Part shown: in pieces, positions 14,996 to 23,472 of the stretch
Position numbering within the stretch: the first letter of the stretch is position 1
Layout of the letters: every line of letters starts with the position of its first letter
Source: Bacteroidetes bacterium UBA5697
GTDB taxonomy: Bacteria > Bacteroidota > Bacteroidia > B-17B0 > Aurantibacillaceae
Assembly: GCA_002420145.1 (NCBI GenBank)
Contig: DIHL01000074.1
Span: 1 to 45,658 of the forward strand
DNA length: 45,658 bases
Direction: 5' to 3'
Program-made: the position numbers and the translations under genes
The notes under the pieces: generated by a model
Database searches by the model: none
What the model saw: the letters and a program-made list of their open reading frames with translations, nothing else
Told to the model about the DNA's origin: nothing

Positions 14996-15741
14996 TGATT
15001 AGAGCGGTAATAATTGATGATGAGATTAATAATCAAGAGTTAATTTCAAATTTATTAAAATCATATGCTGAAAATGTACAAGTAGTTGGTATGGCTAACT
15101 CTGTAGAAACTGCATATAAAACAATTAATGAGCACAACCCTGATTTGATTTTTTTGGATATTCAAATGCCAGACGGAACAGGTTTTGATTTGCTAAAGAA
15201 GTTTGAAAAGATAAATTTCAAAATTATTTTTGTGACAGCGCATCAGGAGTTTGCTATAGAAGCTTTCAAGTATAGTGCTTTAGATTATATTTTAAAGCCT
15301 TTAGCTCCAGCTAATTTATTAGCAGCGGTTAAAAAAATGGAAGATACTATAAGCAGTGAAGAATTAAATCTTAAGCTTAAAACTCTTTTAAATAATATCG
15401 CAGAGCCTATAAAAAATAAAAAGAAAATTGTATTAAAAACAATGGAGAGAATTTACTCTGTTGATTTAGATGATATCATTCGTTTTGAATCGGATGGAGG
15501 ATATACAAAAGTTTATTTGGTGGATGGTAAACGTATCATGGTTTCAAAAACCATGAAAGAGTATGATGATTTATTAATGGACGCAGGTTTTTTAAGAGTC
15601 CACCATTCTCATTTAATAAACATGAATCATTTATTTTGCTTTGAAAAGGCCGAAGGGCACGTGGTAATGAAGGATGATTCGATAGTACCTGTTTCAAACA
15701 GAAAAAAAGACCATTTAATGGAACTTTTAAATATGTTTTAA
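14995..15741 (+). CDS. LytTR-family response regulator
   Basis: A two-domain regulator of 248 residues. The receiver domain has the acidic pocket Asp8-Asp9, phospho-acceptor Asp55 (LIFLDIQMPDG), FVTAH and the switch lysine in YILKPL. The LytTR DNA-binding domain starts around residue 145 (IVLKTMERIYSVDLDDIIRFESDGGYTKV) and ends with FLRVHHSHLINMNH and VPVSNRKKDHLMELL. LytTR proteins bind paired short direct repeats; I saw no clear example close by. It is translationally coupled to the upstream sensor. Confidence 0.94.
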   Translation: MIRAVIIDDEINNQELISNLLKSYAENVQVVGMANSVETAYKTINEHNPDLIFLDIQMPDGTGFDLLKKFEKINFKIIFVTAHQEFAIEAFKYSALDYILKPLAPANLLAAVKKMEDTISSEELNLKLKTLLNNIAEPIKNKKKIVLKTMERIYSVDLDDIIRFESDGGYTKVYLVDGKRIMVSKTMKEYDDLLMDAGFLRVHHSHLINMNHLFCFEKAEGHVVMKDDSIVPVSNRKKDHLMELLNMF

Positions 15742-15781
15742 TCTCAACTTCTGGCAATAATTTTATGACAAAACTAAAATG

Positions 15782-15817
15782 CTACAAATTATAGCAATAC
15801 GTTGTTTCAATTTGTAG
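15782..15817. repeat. Inverted repeat CTACAAATT ... AATTTGTAG
   Basis: Perfect 9-base arms (15782-15790 and 15809-15817) are separated by 18 bases in the 118-base gap after the LytTR gene. No T-run follows directly, so it is a poor intrinsic terminator and could be a protein-binding site for the 2H phosphoesterase gene. Confidence 0.35.
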
Positions 15818-15859
15818 TAATTTTATTAAAAGATTTTTGTTAATTTAATTATTGTTGCC

Positions 15860-16498
15860 ATGAATGCTAAAAACCAAAATGCTGTTTATGCCCAAAACAA
15901 TCAGTTATCTTTGTTTTCTGAGGCTAAAAAAGAACATCAACAATCTGTTTTAGATACTGTTTATCAGTATTTCTTAATCATCTCTCCACCTGATGAGATT
16001 AAAAGCAAAGTAAAATCACTTAAGTATAAACTCCATAAAGCAGTGGGTTTAAGTGATTATAATTTGCACTCGGTGCCACACATTTCATTAATGTCGTTTC
16101 ATACGATGCGTCCTGTAAACGAACGTTTTTTTGGAGCACTACAACAATTATTTTCAAAAAACAATTCGTTTGAAGTGGACCTGAATGGTTTTGAATACTT
16201 CGAACATGGAGAGGAGGCTAACACTATTTTTGTAAAGATTGAAAACTCTTTTCAAATAGTAAGAGTATATCACGAATTACATAGTTTATTAGGACTCCGC
16301 GTTAGAGAATTTGTGCCGCATTTAACGGTTGCTAGAACCATGTCACGTTCGCGTTTTAATAAAAGTTACGAAATGATTAAGCAACATTCTTTTTCTGAAA
16401 AATTCACTTGTAATCAAGTCACAATTTTGGAGAGAAAACTACAACATGGAGTTGTAAGTAATTACAAGGTGCTAAAGGAAATTGAGTTTTCTGTTTAG
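15860..16498 (+). CDS. 2H phosphoesterase superfamily protein (LigT/2'-5' RNA ligase-like)
   Basis: A 212-residue protein with the two H-x-(S/T)-x motifs that define the 2H superfamily: HISL near residue 74 and HLTV near residue 154. They are spaced as in LigT-like enzymes that act on 2'-5' or cyclic phosphodiesters of RNA and nucleotides. An N-terminal extension of about 45 residues (Asn/Gln-rich, AKNQNAVYAQNNQLSLF) precedes the catalytic fold and has no membrane character. It is a single gene with no evident operon partner. The exact substrate cannot be told from sequence. Confidence 0.82.
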   Translation: MNAKNQNAVYAQNNQLSLFSEAKKEHQQSVLDTVYQYFLIISPPDEIKSKVKSLKYKLHKAVGLSDYNLHSVPHISLMSFHTMRPVNERFFGALQQLFSKNNSFEVDLNGFEYFEHGEEANTIFVKIENSFQIVRVYHELHSLLGLRVREFVPHLTVARTMSRSRFNKSYEMIKQHSFSEKFTCNQVTILERKLQHGVVSNYKVLKEIEFSV

Positions 16499-16509
16499 CT
16501 AATGGGAGT

Positions 16510-16707
16510 TTATTTTGGTGTATTTGGCTTGTCATCTATATCGCACTGACCTGTGATTATACATTTGTTTAATATACCATATACTAAAATAATAGCCCCA
16601 ACAATACCCATGCCCCATATACCATTAACAATGGCTGTAATGATAATGACTAAACTAAGTGGAATTAGAGTTAATCTAAAAAATCCTATTTTATCAATGA
16701 ATTTCAT
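16510..16707 (-). CDS. Small DUF2892-like inner-membrane protein
   Basis: A 65-residue protein with two hydrophobic helices (about residues 9-27 and 30-46) separated by GIWG, then a cytosolic tail with Cys49 and Cys55 (NKCIITGQC). The layout resembles the DUF2892/YgaP-type transmembrane domain, whose members often carry a C-x(n)-C after helix 2. No rhodanese domain is attached. It lies 11 bases downstream of the secreted protein gene at 16719-17333 and is probably co-transcribed with it. Function unknown. Confidence 0.65.
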   Translation of the reverse strand: MKFIDKIGFFRLTLIPLSLVIIITAIVNGIWGMGIVGAIILVYGILNKCIITGQCDIDDKPNTPK

Positions 16708-16718
16708 TTTTTATTTAA

Positions 16719-17333
16719 TTATGGCGTGACCACTAAACGATTTTGCGCAAGCTTTTCATTATTATTTACTAGTAATACATTATAAGTCCCAGGTTTTAGA
16801 AAAGATACATTTAATTTATAGGAATTTTGTTTTAGATCATTTATAATCATTACTTGTTGTCCTTTTTCATTAGTTATTTCAATGCTTAATGATTCATGTT
16901 TGTCATTGTTGAATTTTATATCACAATAATCATGAGAAGGATTGGGGAGCAAAAGTAATTCGTTGGGTTTTATGTGTGAAAGATTTATAGATTTAATTTC
17001 AGAAAATTGGCTAAATCCCATTCTTATTTTATAGTAATTTGTTTTATTGAGTTCGGGGTTGTTATCACTAAAATTGTAAGGAGTAGAAGAAGTGCTGTTT
17101 CCACATATTCCAGGTATATATCCAACTTCTATAAAATGAAGGGTGTCGTCAATAGAACGTAAAATCCCAATACCATTGCAAGTAGCGCCGCTATCAATAT
17201 TCCAGTGCACTAGCACATCATCTTCGTTTTGATATAATTCAAAGTCTGAAAAATTGACTTTTTGAGCCATACAAAAACTGATATTTCCGATAAGAAATAA
17301 TATGACACTAGTGTATGTATAAAATAGGTTCAA
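16719..17333 (-). CDS. Secreted protein with T9SS type A C-terminal sorting domain
   Basis: A 204-residue protein with an N-terminal signal peptide (hydrophobic to about residue 21, ending CMAQ) and no known enzymatic motif in the middle. The C-terminal 75 residues form the beta-sandwich sorting signal used by the type IX secretion system (LLLPNPSHDYCDIKF ... SFLKPGTYNVLLVNNNEK), so it is expected to cross the outer membrane and be cleaved or anchored. The start is a TTG at 17333. No in-frame ATG exists between the upstream stop and the signal peptide, so a non-ATG start is likely. The small mature part (about 105 residues) is short for such proteins. Confidence 0.8.
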   Translation of the reverse strand: MNLFYTYTSVILFLIGNISFCMAQKVNFSDFELYQNEDDVLVHWNIDSGATCNGIGILRSIDDTLHFIEVGYIPGICGNSTSSTPYNFSDNNPELNKTNYYKIRMGFSQFSEIKSINLSHIKPNELLLLPNPSHDYCDIKFNNDKHESLSIEITNEKGQQVMIINDLKQNSYKLNVSFLKPGTYNVLLVNNNEKLAQNRLVVTP

Positions 17334-17382
17334 TATAGAAGGTTGTTTTAATAAAGTTAATTATAAATAACGCAAAAACAAA

Positions 17383-17410
17383 AAAGCCTATCATTTTCAT
17401 GAGAGGCTTT
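17383..17410 (-). terminator. Intrinsic terminator-like hairpin (third in tandem)
   Basis: The stem AAAGCCTATCA/TGAGAGGCTTT has one mismatch and a 6-base loop. On the reverse strand it runs into a T-rich tract. It lies 200 bases beyond the tRNA-Leu 3' end and upstream of the 16719-17333 gene. Confidence 0.65.
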
Positions 17411-17470
17411 CGGTGTACCTTAAAAGGAATTGCCTACGGCGAGTCCCTGTTATGTCATTTTGAGAAAGAA

Positions 17471-17502
17471 AAAGAAAACTCCTTTCAGGAGTTCTTTTTT
17501 TG
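17471..17502 (-). terminator. Terminator-like hairpin (second in tandem)
   Basis: The core stem ACTCCT/AGGAGT (17478-17483, 17487-17492) has a 3-base loop and is flanked by A-rich and T-rich arms that extend the pairing. It could stop transcription from either side. Confidence 0.6.
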
Positions 17503-17549
17503 TTTTTCAGTCCTTGCATCAAGCAAAGCTTGTGCAGTTCTTCAAAACA

Positions 17550-17580
17550 AAAAAGGTCCAAGCAATGCCTGAACCTTTTT
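17550..17580 (-). terminator. Terminator of the tRNA operon (first in tandem)
   Basis: The arms AAAAAGGT and ACCTTTTT (17550-17557, 17573-17580) enclose an imperfect loop. The hairpin begins 11 bases past the tRNA-Leu 3' end on the reverse strand and is followed by a T-rich run. Confidence 0.7.
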
Positions 17581-17590
17581 CTTTCATCTG

Positions 17591-17674
17591 TACCCCAGAC
17601 GGGACTTGAACCCGTACGTCCGCGAAGACACAGGATTTTAAGTCCTGCGTGTCTACCAATTCCACCACCGGGGC
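17591..17674 (-). tRNA. tRNA-Leu (anticodon TAA)
   Basis: An 84-base class II tRNA. On the reverse strand it starts GCCCCGGTGGTGG and has an anticodon stem CAGGA/TCCTG around the loop CTTAAAA (anticodon TAA). It has a long variable arm and a T-arm with GGGTTCAAGTCCC, and closes with CTGGGGT plus discriminator A. The acceptor stem pairs over 7 positions including two G-U pairs. The 3' CCA is not encoded. It reads UUA/UUG codons and follows tRNA-Gly in the same transcript. Confidence 0.96.
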
Positions 17675-17711
17675 ATTTTGGTTTAAAAACAAACTCGATA
17701 GTCAGTTTTCG

Positions 17712-17784
17712 AGCGAAAGACGGGTCTCGAACCCGCGACCTTAACCTTGGCAAGGTTACGCTCTACCAACTGAGCTACTTTCGC
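17712..17784 (-). tRNA. tRNA-Gly (anticodon GCC)
   Basis: A 73-base cloverleaf. Reverse-strand acceptor GCGAAAG/CTTTCGC has discriminator T, the D-arm is GCTC-AGTTGGTA-GAGC, the anticodon stem TAACC/GGTTA surrounds TTGCCAA (anticodon GCC), and the T-arm is GCGGG-TTCGAGA-CCCGT. The CCA is not encoded. It lies 37 bases upstream of tRNA-Leu and both appear to share the promoter at 17831-17860. Confidence 0.96.
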
Positions 17785-17830
17785 TTGTAATTTTATTTAA
17801 AAGAACAACCAATTTCATTAATCGGGAGTG

Positions 17831-17860
17831 CAAAGATAATTGTTTTTTTACTCTGGCAAA
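17831..17860 (-). promoter_or_regulatory. Bacteroidota-type promoter of the tRNA-Gly/tRNA-Leu operon
   Basis: On the reverse strand a perfect TAnnTTTG -7 element (TATCTTTG, 17838-17831) is preceded, 18 bases further upstream, by TTTG at 17860-17857, which matches the -33 element of the phylum's primary sigma factor. The start is expected near 17825, about 40 bases before the mature tRNA-Gly end. Confidence 0.7.
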
Positions 17861-17878
17861 ATTTTTTTTTACTTTTTT

Positions 17879-20524
17879 TTATCCTCCTATCAAACGCTTG
17901 ATATCATTGAGTTTCATGAGAGCTTCTACTGGAGTCAAAGTGTTAATATCCGTTTTTATGAGCTCATCTTTTACCTGTTCCAAAACTGGGTCATTTAATT
18001 GAAAAAAGCTTAATTGATAGTCACTTTTGCTTTTCGTTTTAGAAGTCATGGTATCAATTGCGTCATCAGAACTCGTGGTTTCAACTTCCGACAATTCTAA
18101 CTCATGATCTTTTTCTAATTTCTTTAAAATATCATTGGCTCTATCTACCACTTGTTTTGGCATACCAGCCATACGAGCTACATGAATACCAAAGCTATGT
18201 TCGCTACCGCCCTCTTGCAGTTTACGTAAGAAAATAATTTTATTGTTTACTTCTTTTACCGACACATTAAAGTTTTTAATGCGAGGGAAATAAGTGGTCA
18301 TTTCATTTAATTCATGATAGTGAGTAGCGAATAATGTTTTTGCTCTATTTTTTGGTTGAGAGTGAATATATTCGGCAATAGCCCAAGCTATTGAAATACC
18401 ATCGTAAGTGGAAGTTCCTCTTCCAATCTCATCTAATAAAATTAAACTACGTTCACTTAAGTTATTTAAAATACTAGCCGTTTCATTCATCTCCACCATA
18501 AAGGTTGATTCGCCGCTTGATATATTATCACTAGCTCCAACGCGTGTAAATATTTTATCAACGATTCCAATTTCTGCACTCTTTGCAGGAACATAACAGC
18601 CAATTTGTGCCATTAATGTAATTAAAGCAACCTGGCGTAATAAGGCTGATTTACCACTCATGTTAGGCCCTGTAATCATCATCACTTGTTGAGTATCATT
18701 ATCTAAGTAAACTGAGTTGCTTACATAATCGATTCCAATAGGTAATTGTTTTTCAATCACTGGATGGCGCCCATCCACAATATTAATGGCAAATTCATTG
18801 GTTAGAGTAGGGCGTATGTATTGATTATCTTTAGCTAATTTTGCAAACGATAATAAGCAATCTAATTTCGAAATTAAAGCGGCGTTTAATTGAATTGGAA
18901 TAATGTAGTCAATTAAATCTCTTACTAAGGCTTCGTATAAAGTTTGTTCTAATACAGCAATTTTATCTTCGGCTCCTAATATTTTTTCTTCGTAAACTTT
19001 TAACTCTGGCGTAATGTAACGCTCAGCAGTTGTTAAGGTTTGCTTTCTAATCCAATCACTTGGTACTTTATCTTTATGCACATTGGTTACTTCTAAATAA
19101 TAACCAAACACATTGTTGTAAGATACTTTTAAGGATGTAATTCCTGTACGCTCAACTTCGAGTTGTTGTATTTGTAATAAATAATCTTTTCCACTAAAAG
19201 CAATAGCGCGTAATTCGTCTAGTTCTTCATTAACACCTTTGCTTATGACGTTGCCTTTGTTTAACAATACAGGCGCTTCTTCGTTCAATTCGTTTTGTAA
19301 ACGATCGCGCATTAATAAACAAGGATTTAATTGTTCTGCTATTTTTTGTATCGAATGATTATCGCAAGCGCTTGTAGCACCTTTGATAGACTCAATGATA
19401 TTTAAAGCACGTTTTAATTGTACTAACTCACGAGGATTAATTTTTCCAGCAGCTACTTTCGAAATTAAACGTTCTAAATCACCGATCTCTTTAAATTGTG
19501 CAATTAAATCGGCTTGCAAACTACTATGTACTCCAAAATATTCAACAACATCCAAGCGTTCATTTATAATATCTAATTGCTTTAAAGGCAGTGCCAGCCA
19601 TCGTTTCAATAAACGCGACCCCATTGGCGTAACCGTTGTATCAATAATATCAATTAAACATTTACCATTATCGTGGCTGCTACCAAACAATTCTAAATTT
19701 CGAACCGTAAATCTATCCAACCAAACGTATTGGTCTTCTTCAACTCTACTAACTGCTGTAATATGTTGTAGCTTATCATGCTTGGTTTCACCAAGATAGT
19801 GTAAGATAGCACCACAGCTCATAATAGCTAAATTCAAATGCTCAATACCAAAACCTTTTAAAGAGCTTGTCCCAAATTGTTTGGTTAAAGCTTCGTAGCC
19901 AAAATCTTGTGTAAATGCCCAATCATCTAATCCAAAAATATAAAAACGGTCGCCAATTAAATTTAATAAAGCCTGACGTTTATTTTTCTCGAATAAAATT
20001 TCGTTTGGCTTAAAACTTTGAATTAGTTTTTCGATATAGGTAAATGAACCTTCGGCTACTAAAAATTCTCCTGTAGAAACATCTAAAAAAGAAACACCTG
20101 CGCGTTCTTTATCTAAATGAATACTTGCTAAAAAGTTATTGCTTCGGTGTTCTAACACTTTATCATTAAAACTGACACCAGGTGTTACTAATTCGGTAAC
20201 CCCACGTTTTACAATGCTCTTTGTTAATTTTGGATCTTCTAATTGGTCGCAAATAGCTACACGATAGCCAGCACGTACTAATTTTGGTAAATAAGTATCT
20301 ACGCTATGGTGAGGAAAACCAGCTAACTCAATATGAGAGGCAGAGCCATTAGCTCGTTTGGTTAATGTAATTCCTAAAATTTGTGAAGCCTTGATGGCAT
20401 CTTCGCCAAAGGTTTCATAAAAATCGCCCACACGAAATAATAAGATAGCGTCAGGATATTTCCCTTTCACTTCATTGTATTGCTTCATTAAAGGTGTTTC
20501 TTTTACTTCCGTTGTCTTTACCAT
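17879..20524 (-). CDS. mutS: DNA mismatch repair protein MutS
   Basis: A full-length (881-residue) mismatch sensor. The N-terminal mismatch-binding domain has the Phe-x-Glu wedge in GDFYETFG (Phe35, Glu37). Connector, lever and clamp domains follow, then the ABC-type ATPase with Walker A ITGPNMSGKS near residue 620, Walker B LILLDEIGRGTS and the TLFATHYHEL switch histidine. A Ser/Asp-rich linker of about 35 residues precedes the C-terminal beta-clamp/tetramer region (YQLSFFQLNDP, LTPVEALMKLNDIKRLI). The ATG at 20524 lies just downstream of a TATCTTTA -7-like element (20539-20532), so the leader is very short. MutL is not in the window. Confidence 0.97.
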   Translation of the reverse strand: MVKTTEVKETPLMKQYNEVKGKYPDAILLFRVGDFYETFGEDAIKASQILGITLTKRANGSASHIELAGFPHHSVDTYLPKLVRAGYRVAICDQLEDPKLTKSIVKRGVTELVTPGVSFNDKVLEHRSNNFLASIHLDKERAGVSFLDVSTGEFLVAEGSFTYIEKLIQSFKPNEILFEKNKRQALLNLIGDRFYIFGLDDWAFTQDFGYEALTKQFGTSSLKGFGIEHLNLAIMSCGAILHYLGETKHDKLQHITAVSRVEEDQYVWLDRFTVRNLELFGSSHDNGKCLIDIIDTTVTPMGSRLLKRWLALPLKQLDIINERLDVVEYFGVHSSLQADLIAQFKEIGDLERLISKVAAGKINPRELVQLKRALNIIESIKGATSACDNHSIQKIAEQLNPCLLMRDRLQNELNEEAPVLLNKGNVISKGVNEELDELRAIAFSGKDYLLQIQQLEVERTGITSLKVSYNNVFGYYLEVTNVHKDKVPSDWIRKQTLTTAERYITPELKVYEEKILGAEDKIAVLEQTLYEALVRDLIDYIIPIQLNAALISKLDCLLSFAKLAKDNQYIRPTLTNEFAINIVDGRHPVIEKQLPIGIDYVSNSVYLDNDTQQVMMITGPNMSGKSALLRQVALITLMAQIGCYVPAKSAEIGIVDKIFTRVGASDNISSGESTFMVEMNETASILNNLSERSLILLDEIGRGTSTYDGISIAWAIAEYIHSQPKNRAKTLFATHYHELNEMTTYFPRIKNFNVSVKEVNNKIIFLRKLQEGGSEHSFGIHVARMAGMPKQVVDRANDILKKLEKDHELELSEVETTSSDDAIDTMTSKTKSKSDYQLSFFQLNDPVLEQVKDELIKTDINTLTPVEALMKLNDIKRLIGG

Positions 20525-20605
20525 AGAGGGTTAAAGATACAATATCCATAGGCTGTTGCTGGATTTAATTTTTAACAGAAATAAGGAAGTTGTTAATATA
20601 TTTCT

Positions 20606-20729
20606 GGGCGTGTCCCGCCAGCTGGCGGGTCGGGCTTTTCGTTTCAATCTTTTGTTTATGTCTTCGGCGTTTCGAGAGCCTCAACGACCTCCGACACAAC
20701 AAAAGGATTTTCACTGCAATCCCTTACGC
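20606..20729 (+). repeat. Structured Bacteroidota intergenic repeat, about 124 bases
   Basis: The element begins GGGCGTG and ends CCCTTACGC. The ends pair (GCGTG with TACGC). Inside are a perfect 16-base palindrome CCCGCCAGCTGGCGGG (20614-20629), a long-range stem AATCTTTTGTT/AACAAAAGGATT with one bulge, and an inner stem TGTC..CGG/CCGACA. It is much more GC-rich than its surroundings. I recall elements with this start and end being scattered through Bacteroidota genomes. It lies 82 bases upstream of mutS and just upstream of the GreA-like gene. An open frame across it is an artefact. It could be a mobile palindromic element or a structured RNA. Confidence 0.65.
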
Positions 20730-20761
20730 TTTTAATAAAAATCTGCATCTTTGCTCCATAA

Positions 20762-21214
20762 ATGCAGTCATTCAAACAAAATATCATCAACACTTGTAAA
20801 AACTATTTAGAAGACAAATTACAATCTCTAAATACCATTATCAAAGAAGTATCAGAATCCTCTAATTCGGAAAGTAAAAGTTCGGCAGGAGATAAACATG
20901 AAACTTCTAAAGCTATGATGCAACTTGAAATTGAAAAATTAGGTACGCAATTGAAAGAAGCAGAAGGTCAGTTAGCTGAGTTTGAAAAAATAAACTTTAA
21001 TAAAAATTTTCAAACTGCAGAGCAGGGTAGTTTAGTAGAAACCAATAAAGGTTATTTTTTAATAGCGAGTTCTATTGGTAAAATAACGGTTGCTGATAAA
21101 ATCATTTTTGTGATTTCTAGTAAATCTCCTTTGGCTTTAAAACTAATTGGTAGTAAACAAAAAGACACCGTTATATTTAACGATGTCTCTTATTCAATAA
21201 TAGCTATTAATTAG
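20762..21214 (+). CDS. GreA/GreB-like transcription elongation factor family protein
   Basis: A 150-residue protein with the two-part Gre layout. The N-terminal helical hairpin is at about residues 1-80, with an acidic tip region AGDKHETSKAM comparable to the GD-x-x-EN tip of GreA. A C-terminal FKBP-like domain follows, ending SSKSPLALKLIGSKQKDTVIFN, which matches the SPLG-AL-G...GD pattern of GreA. True Gre factors rescue backtracked RNA polymerase through the tip acidic residues. This protein is divergent and could instead be a Gre-like competitor or polymerase-channel binder. The ATG at 20762 sits just after a CATCTTTG -7-like element, implying a very short leader. Confidence 0.65.
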   Translation: MQSFKQNIINTCKNYLEDKLQSLNTIIKEVSESSNSESKSSAGDKHETSKAMMQLEIEKLGTQLKEAEGQLAEFEKINFNKNFQTAEQGSLVETNKGYFLIASSIGKITVADKIIFVISSKSPLALKLIGSKQKDTVIFNDVSYSIIAIN

Positions 21215-21215
21215 T

Positions 21216-23366
21216 TTACTTACTTAAAACAACTCTCTTAATTACGCTTTGTTTATTAGAAACAATTTTCACAAAATAAACACCATTGTTTAATTTACTT
21301 AAATCAACGTTTTTGTAATTATTAGTAATAGTTTCCTCTAATACAACTTGTCCAATAGAGTTTATAACTTGTACTTGACTAGCTTCTTTCAATACAGAAG
21401 AGTTAACTATATATAAAGCGCCAGTACTAGGATTTGGATACGCATTCCATCCATTATCAGTTGATGATTGAGAAGCTATTCCTGAAATTGTTTCAATGGT
21501 ATTAATAGCTGTGTTAGTCACCACAGGTTCGTTAAAATCAAAATAAATGTAAGCCGTATTTTTGATTTGAGTTCCTTGAGCATTGTTGTTATTACGTTTG
21601 ATACGGTATTGAATATAACCATGACTAGCAGGTTCGTTACTATTACTATCTGGTAACATGATATTATTGAATTTCCATTTTAAAATATTTCCTGGTAAAA
21701 TTTCAATATTGTAATTATGACTAGAGCCTAACATTTGAAATGTATTTACATCAACGTTAGAAGACAAAGTATCTTTCACTACAATATTAACAGCAGGACC
21801 ATTACCCGTATTTTGAAAACGAATTAAATACGTTAAATCAGTAACACTAGCTGCAATATCTCCAGTTGCTCCAACACCAATTGGATTTGGTGTTTTGTCA
21901 TTAGGATCGTATGATCCAGTAACTATTCGAGAATAACAATAGGTGTTATTTGCAGAATTAAAATCAGGAGTAGACGTTTGAGCATAAGCACAACTTGTAA
22001 ATACACTACCTAATGGTGTACTGATAGGAGTTGTGAATTGAATAACGAAAGAGGCTGAATAATTATTTGTGTAATTTAAATTGGTAAACATCCACATGAC
22101 TGTATCTCCAGAAAGAGTATAGGTAGCAGGAGAAACTAATGTAATGTTTGGGATAAAGGCTGAAGGAAGAACCGCTTTAAATATCCCTGAGCCATTGACG
22201 TTGTTTTGGTTATTTAATGTATAAGTCATATAGTTGCTGAATCCTGGTACTATTCCGCCGCTCCAAGATGTAACTATAATGTCGGGTTGAGTGTTTGAAT
22301 TGAAACCTGCCGATAAATTATTATTGAAGGAGTTTGGCTGACCTGAATTAATGGTTGCATTTATGGTTGTGGTACATGAAGGTATTAAGCCATTATAAAG
22401 GTTAACTATTGAAAGAGAATAGGTACCGTATGGTAAATTATTAATAAAGTAATCACCATTTGTATTTGCATATCCATAATGATTTCCAGGATTCGCAATT
22501 ATATATCCATTGATTAAATTATTATCTCCGCTGTTTTTAATACAGTCTGCATTATTATCGATAAACACATTGCCATTAACAGAGCCGCAGTTTGTGCCGT
22601 TCGCTGTAACAGCACTCGTATATGTCATACAATTCATGGCGGCATCAAAAACAGTCACACTATAACTATTAGTTACAAGGCTTGTAAGATCTTGTGTGGT
22701 AGCGCCTGTGTTCCATTGGTATGTGAATGGACCAGGATTACTTCCGGCTACTGTTAAGTCAATAGCTCCATCTCCAGAATACAAACATGTTTCTTGATAT
22801 GAGGTTAAGGTTGTTGTTACTCCAGATAAGGTTCCAGTTCCAGTTGTGTTTACCACTGCAGTTGAACTTACCACACATCCATTTGCATCTATTACTGTTA
22901 AGGTGTACATTCCTGCTGATGCATTTTGATATACTGGCCCAGCAGCTCCTCCAGGAGTCCACATGTAATTGAAAGGTGGAGTACCACCATTTGCCATTCC
23001 AAAAACAGACCCATCGGAGTTACCTCCGCATGATACATTATTAGAGTTCATGAAAAGACTTAAGGGATTAGGCTGAACTACCATAAATGTCGAAGTAGTT
23101 GTTGTGAGAGCTGCATCTGCAACAATCACCGTATATGAACTTGCGCATAAATTAGGAATACTACCCATAGATGTAAAAGTGCCTGTCATAGATGATGGCA
23201 TTAAGGTATAGGTATACGGCATGGTTCCTCCAGAGGCCGTGATGTTAGCCACGCCGTCGCATTGCCCGAAGCATGTTACATTTTGGATAGTTACCGTTGA
23301 AGAGATTTGTGCTGTAGATGCTATATAGCTCAAGCAAAGCGAAATAAAGAGTATAATTTTTTTCAT
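21216..23366 (-). CDS. T9SS-secreted surface protein with SprB-like repeats (paralogue A)
   Basis: A secreted protein of 716 residues when started at the ATG at 23366, which gives a clean signal peptide (MKKIILFISLCLSYIASTAQ); the frame is open from a GTG at 23411. About three SprB-type repeats follow (V-x-CFG...G-x-A...GG-x-x-PY-x-Y). Next come a carboxypeptidase-regulatory/SdrD-like domain (SGNVFIDNNADC pattern), a DUF11-like region (DPNDKTPNPIGVG, YLIRFQNTGNGPAVNIVVKD) and a T9SS type A sorting domain ending VVLSK. SprB-like repeats occur in gliding adhesins. It is adjacent to a paralogue with nearly the same C-terminal half, so they are a tandem duplicate pair. Confidence 0.85.
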   Translation of the reverse strand: MKKIILFISLCLSYIASTAQISSTVTIQNVTCFGQCDGVANITASGGTMPYTYTLMPSSMTGTFTSMGSIPNLCASSYTVIVADAALTTTTSTFMVVQPNPLSLFMNSNNVSCGGNSDGSVFGMANGGTPPFNYMWTPGGAAGPVYQNASAGMYTLTVIDANGCVVSSTAVVNTTGTGTLSGVTTTLTSYQETCLYSGDGAIDLTVAGSNPGPFTYQWNTGATTQDLTSLVTNSYSVTVFDAAMNCMTYTSAVTANGTNCGSVNGNVFIDNNADCIKNSGDNNLINGYIIANPGNHYGYANTNGDYFINNLPYGTYSLSIVNLYNGLIPSCTTTINATINSGQPNSFNNNLSAGFNSNTQPDIIVTSWSGGIVPGFSNYMTYTLNNQNNVNGSGIFKAVLPSAFIPNITLVSPATYTLSGDTVMWMFTNLNYTNNYSASFVIQFTTPISTPLGSVFTSCAYAQTSTPDFNSANNTYCYSRIVTGSYDPNDKTPNPIGVGATGDIAASVTDLTYLIRFQNTGNGPAVNIVVKDTLSSNVDVNTFQMLGSSHNYNIEILPGNILKWKFNNIMLPDSNSNEPASHGYIQYRIKRNNNNAQGTQIKNTAYIYFDFNEPVVTNTAINTIETISGIASQSSTDNGWNAYPNPSTGALYIVNSSVLKEASQVQVINSIGQVVLEETITNNYKNVDLSKLNNGVYFVKIVSNKQSVIKRVVLSK

Positions 23367-23472
23367 AAAATAGGTTTTTGTTTCAACGAATGTAGAACAA
23401 TAATTAAGCACATGCCTAATCTTTTTAGTCGTATTTATTAAAGTACATGTTTTGTTGAGTGAGTTATATTAT

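Noticed and set aside
17411..17470. Remnant of a third tRNA between terminator hairpins
   Set aside because: No cloverleaf arms or T-loop motif could be found, so it is not called.
17500..17790. Open frames of 96 and 118 codons on both strands
   Set aside because: They run through the tRNA-Leu and tRNA-Gly genes and terminator hairpins and have no family resemblance.
20590..20799. 69-codon rightward open frame
   Set aside because: It is read from the structured palindromic repeat and overlaps the start of the Gre-like gene in another frame.
23367..23411. GTG start adding 15 residues to T9SS paralogue A
   Set aside because: It would bury the signal peptide; the ATG at 23366 starts a typical signal sequence, as in paralogue B.
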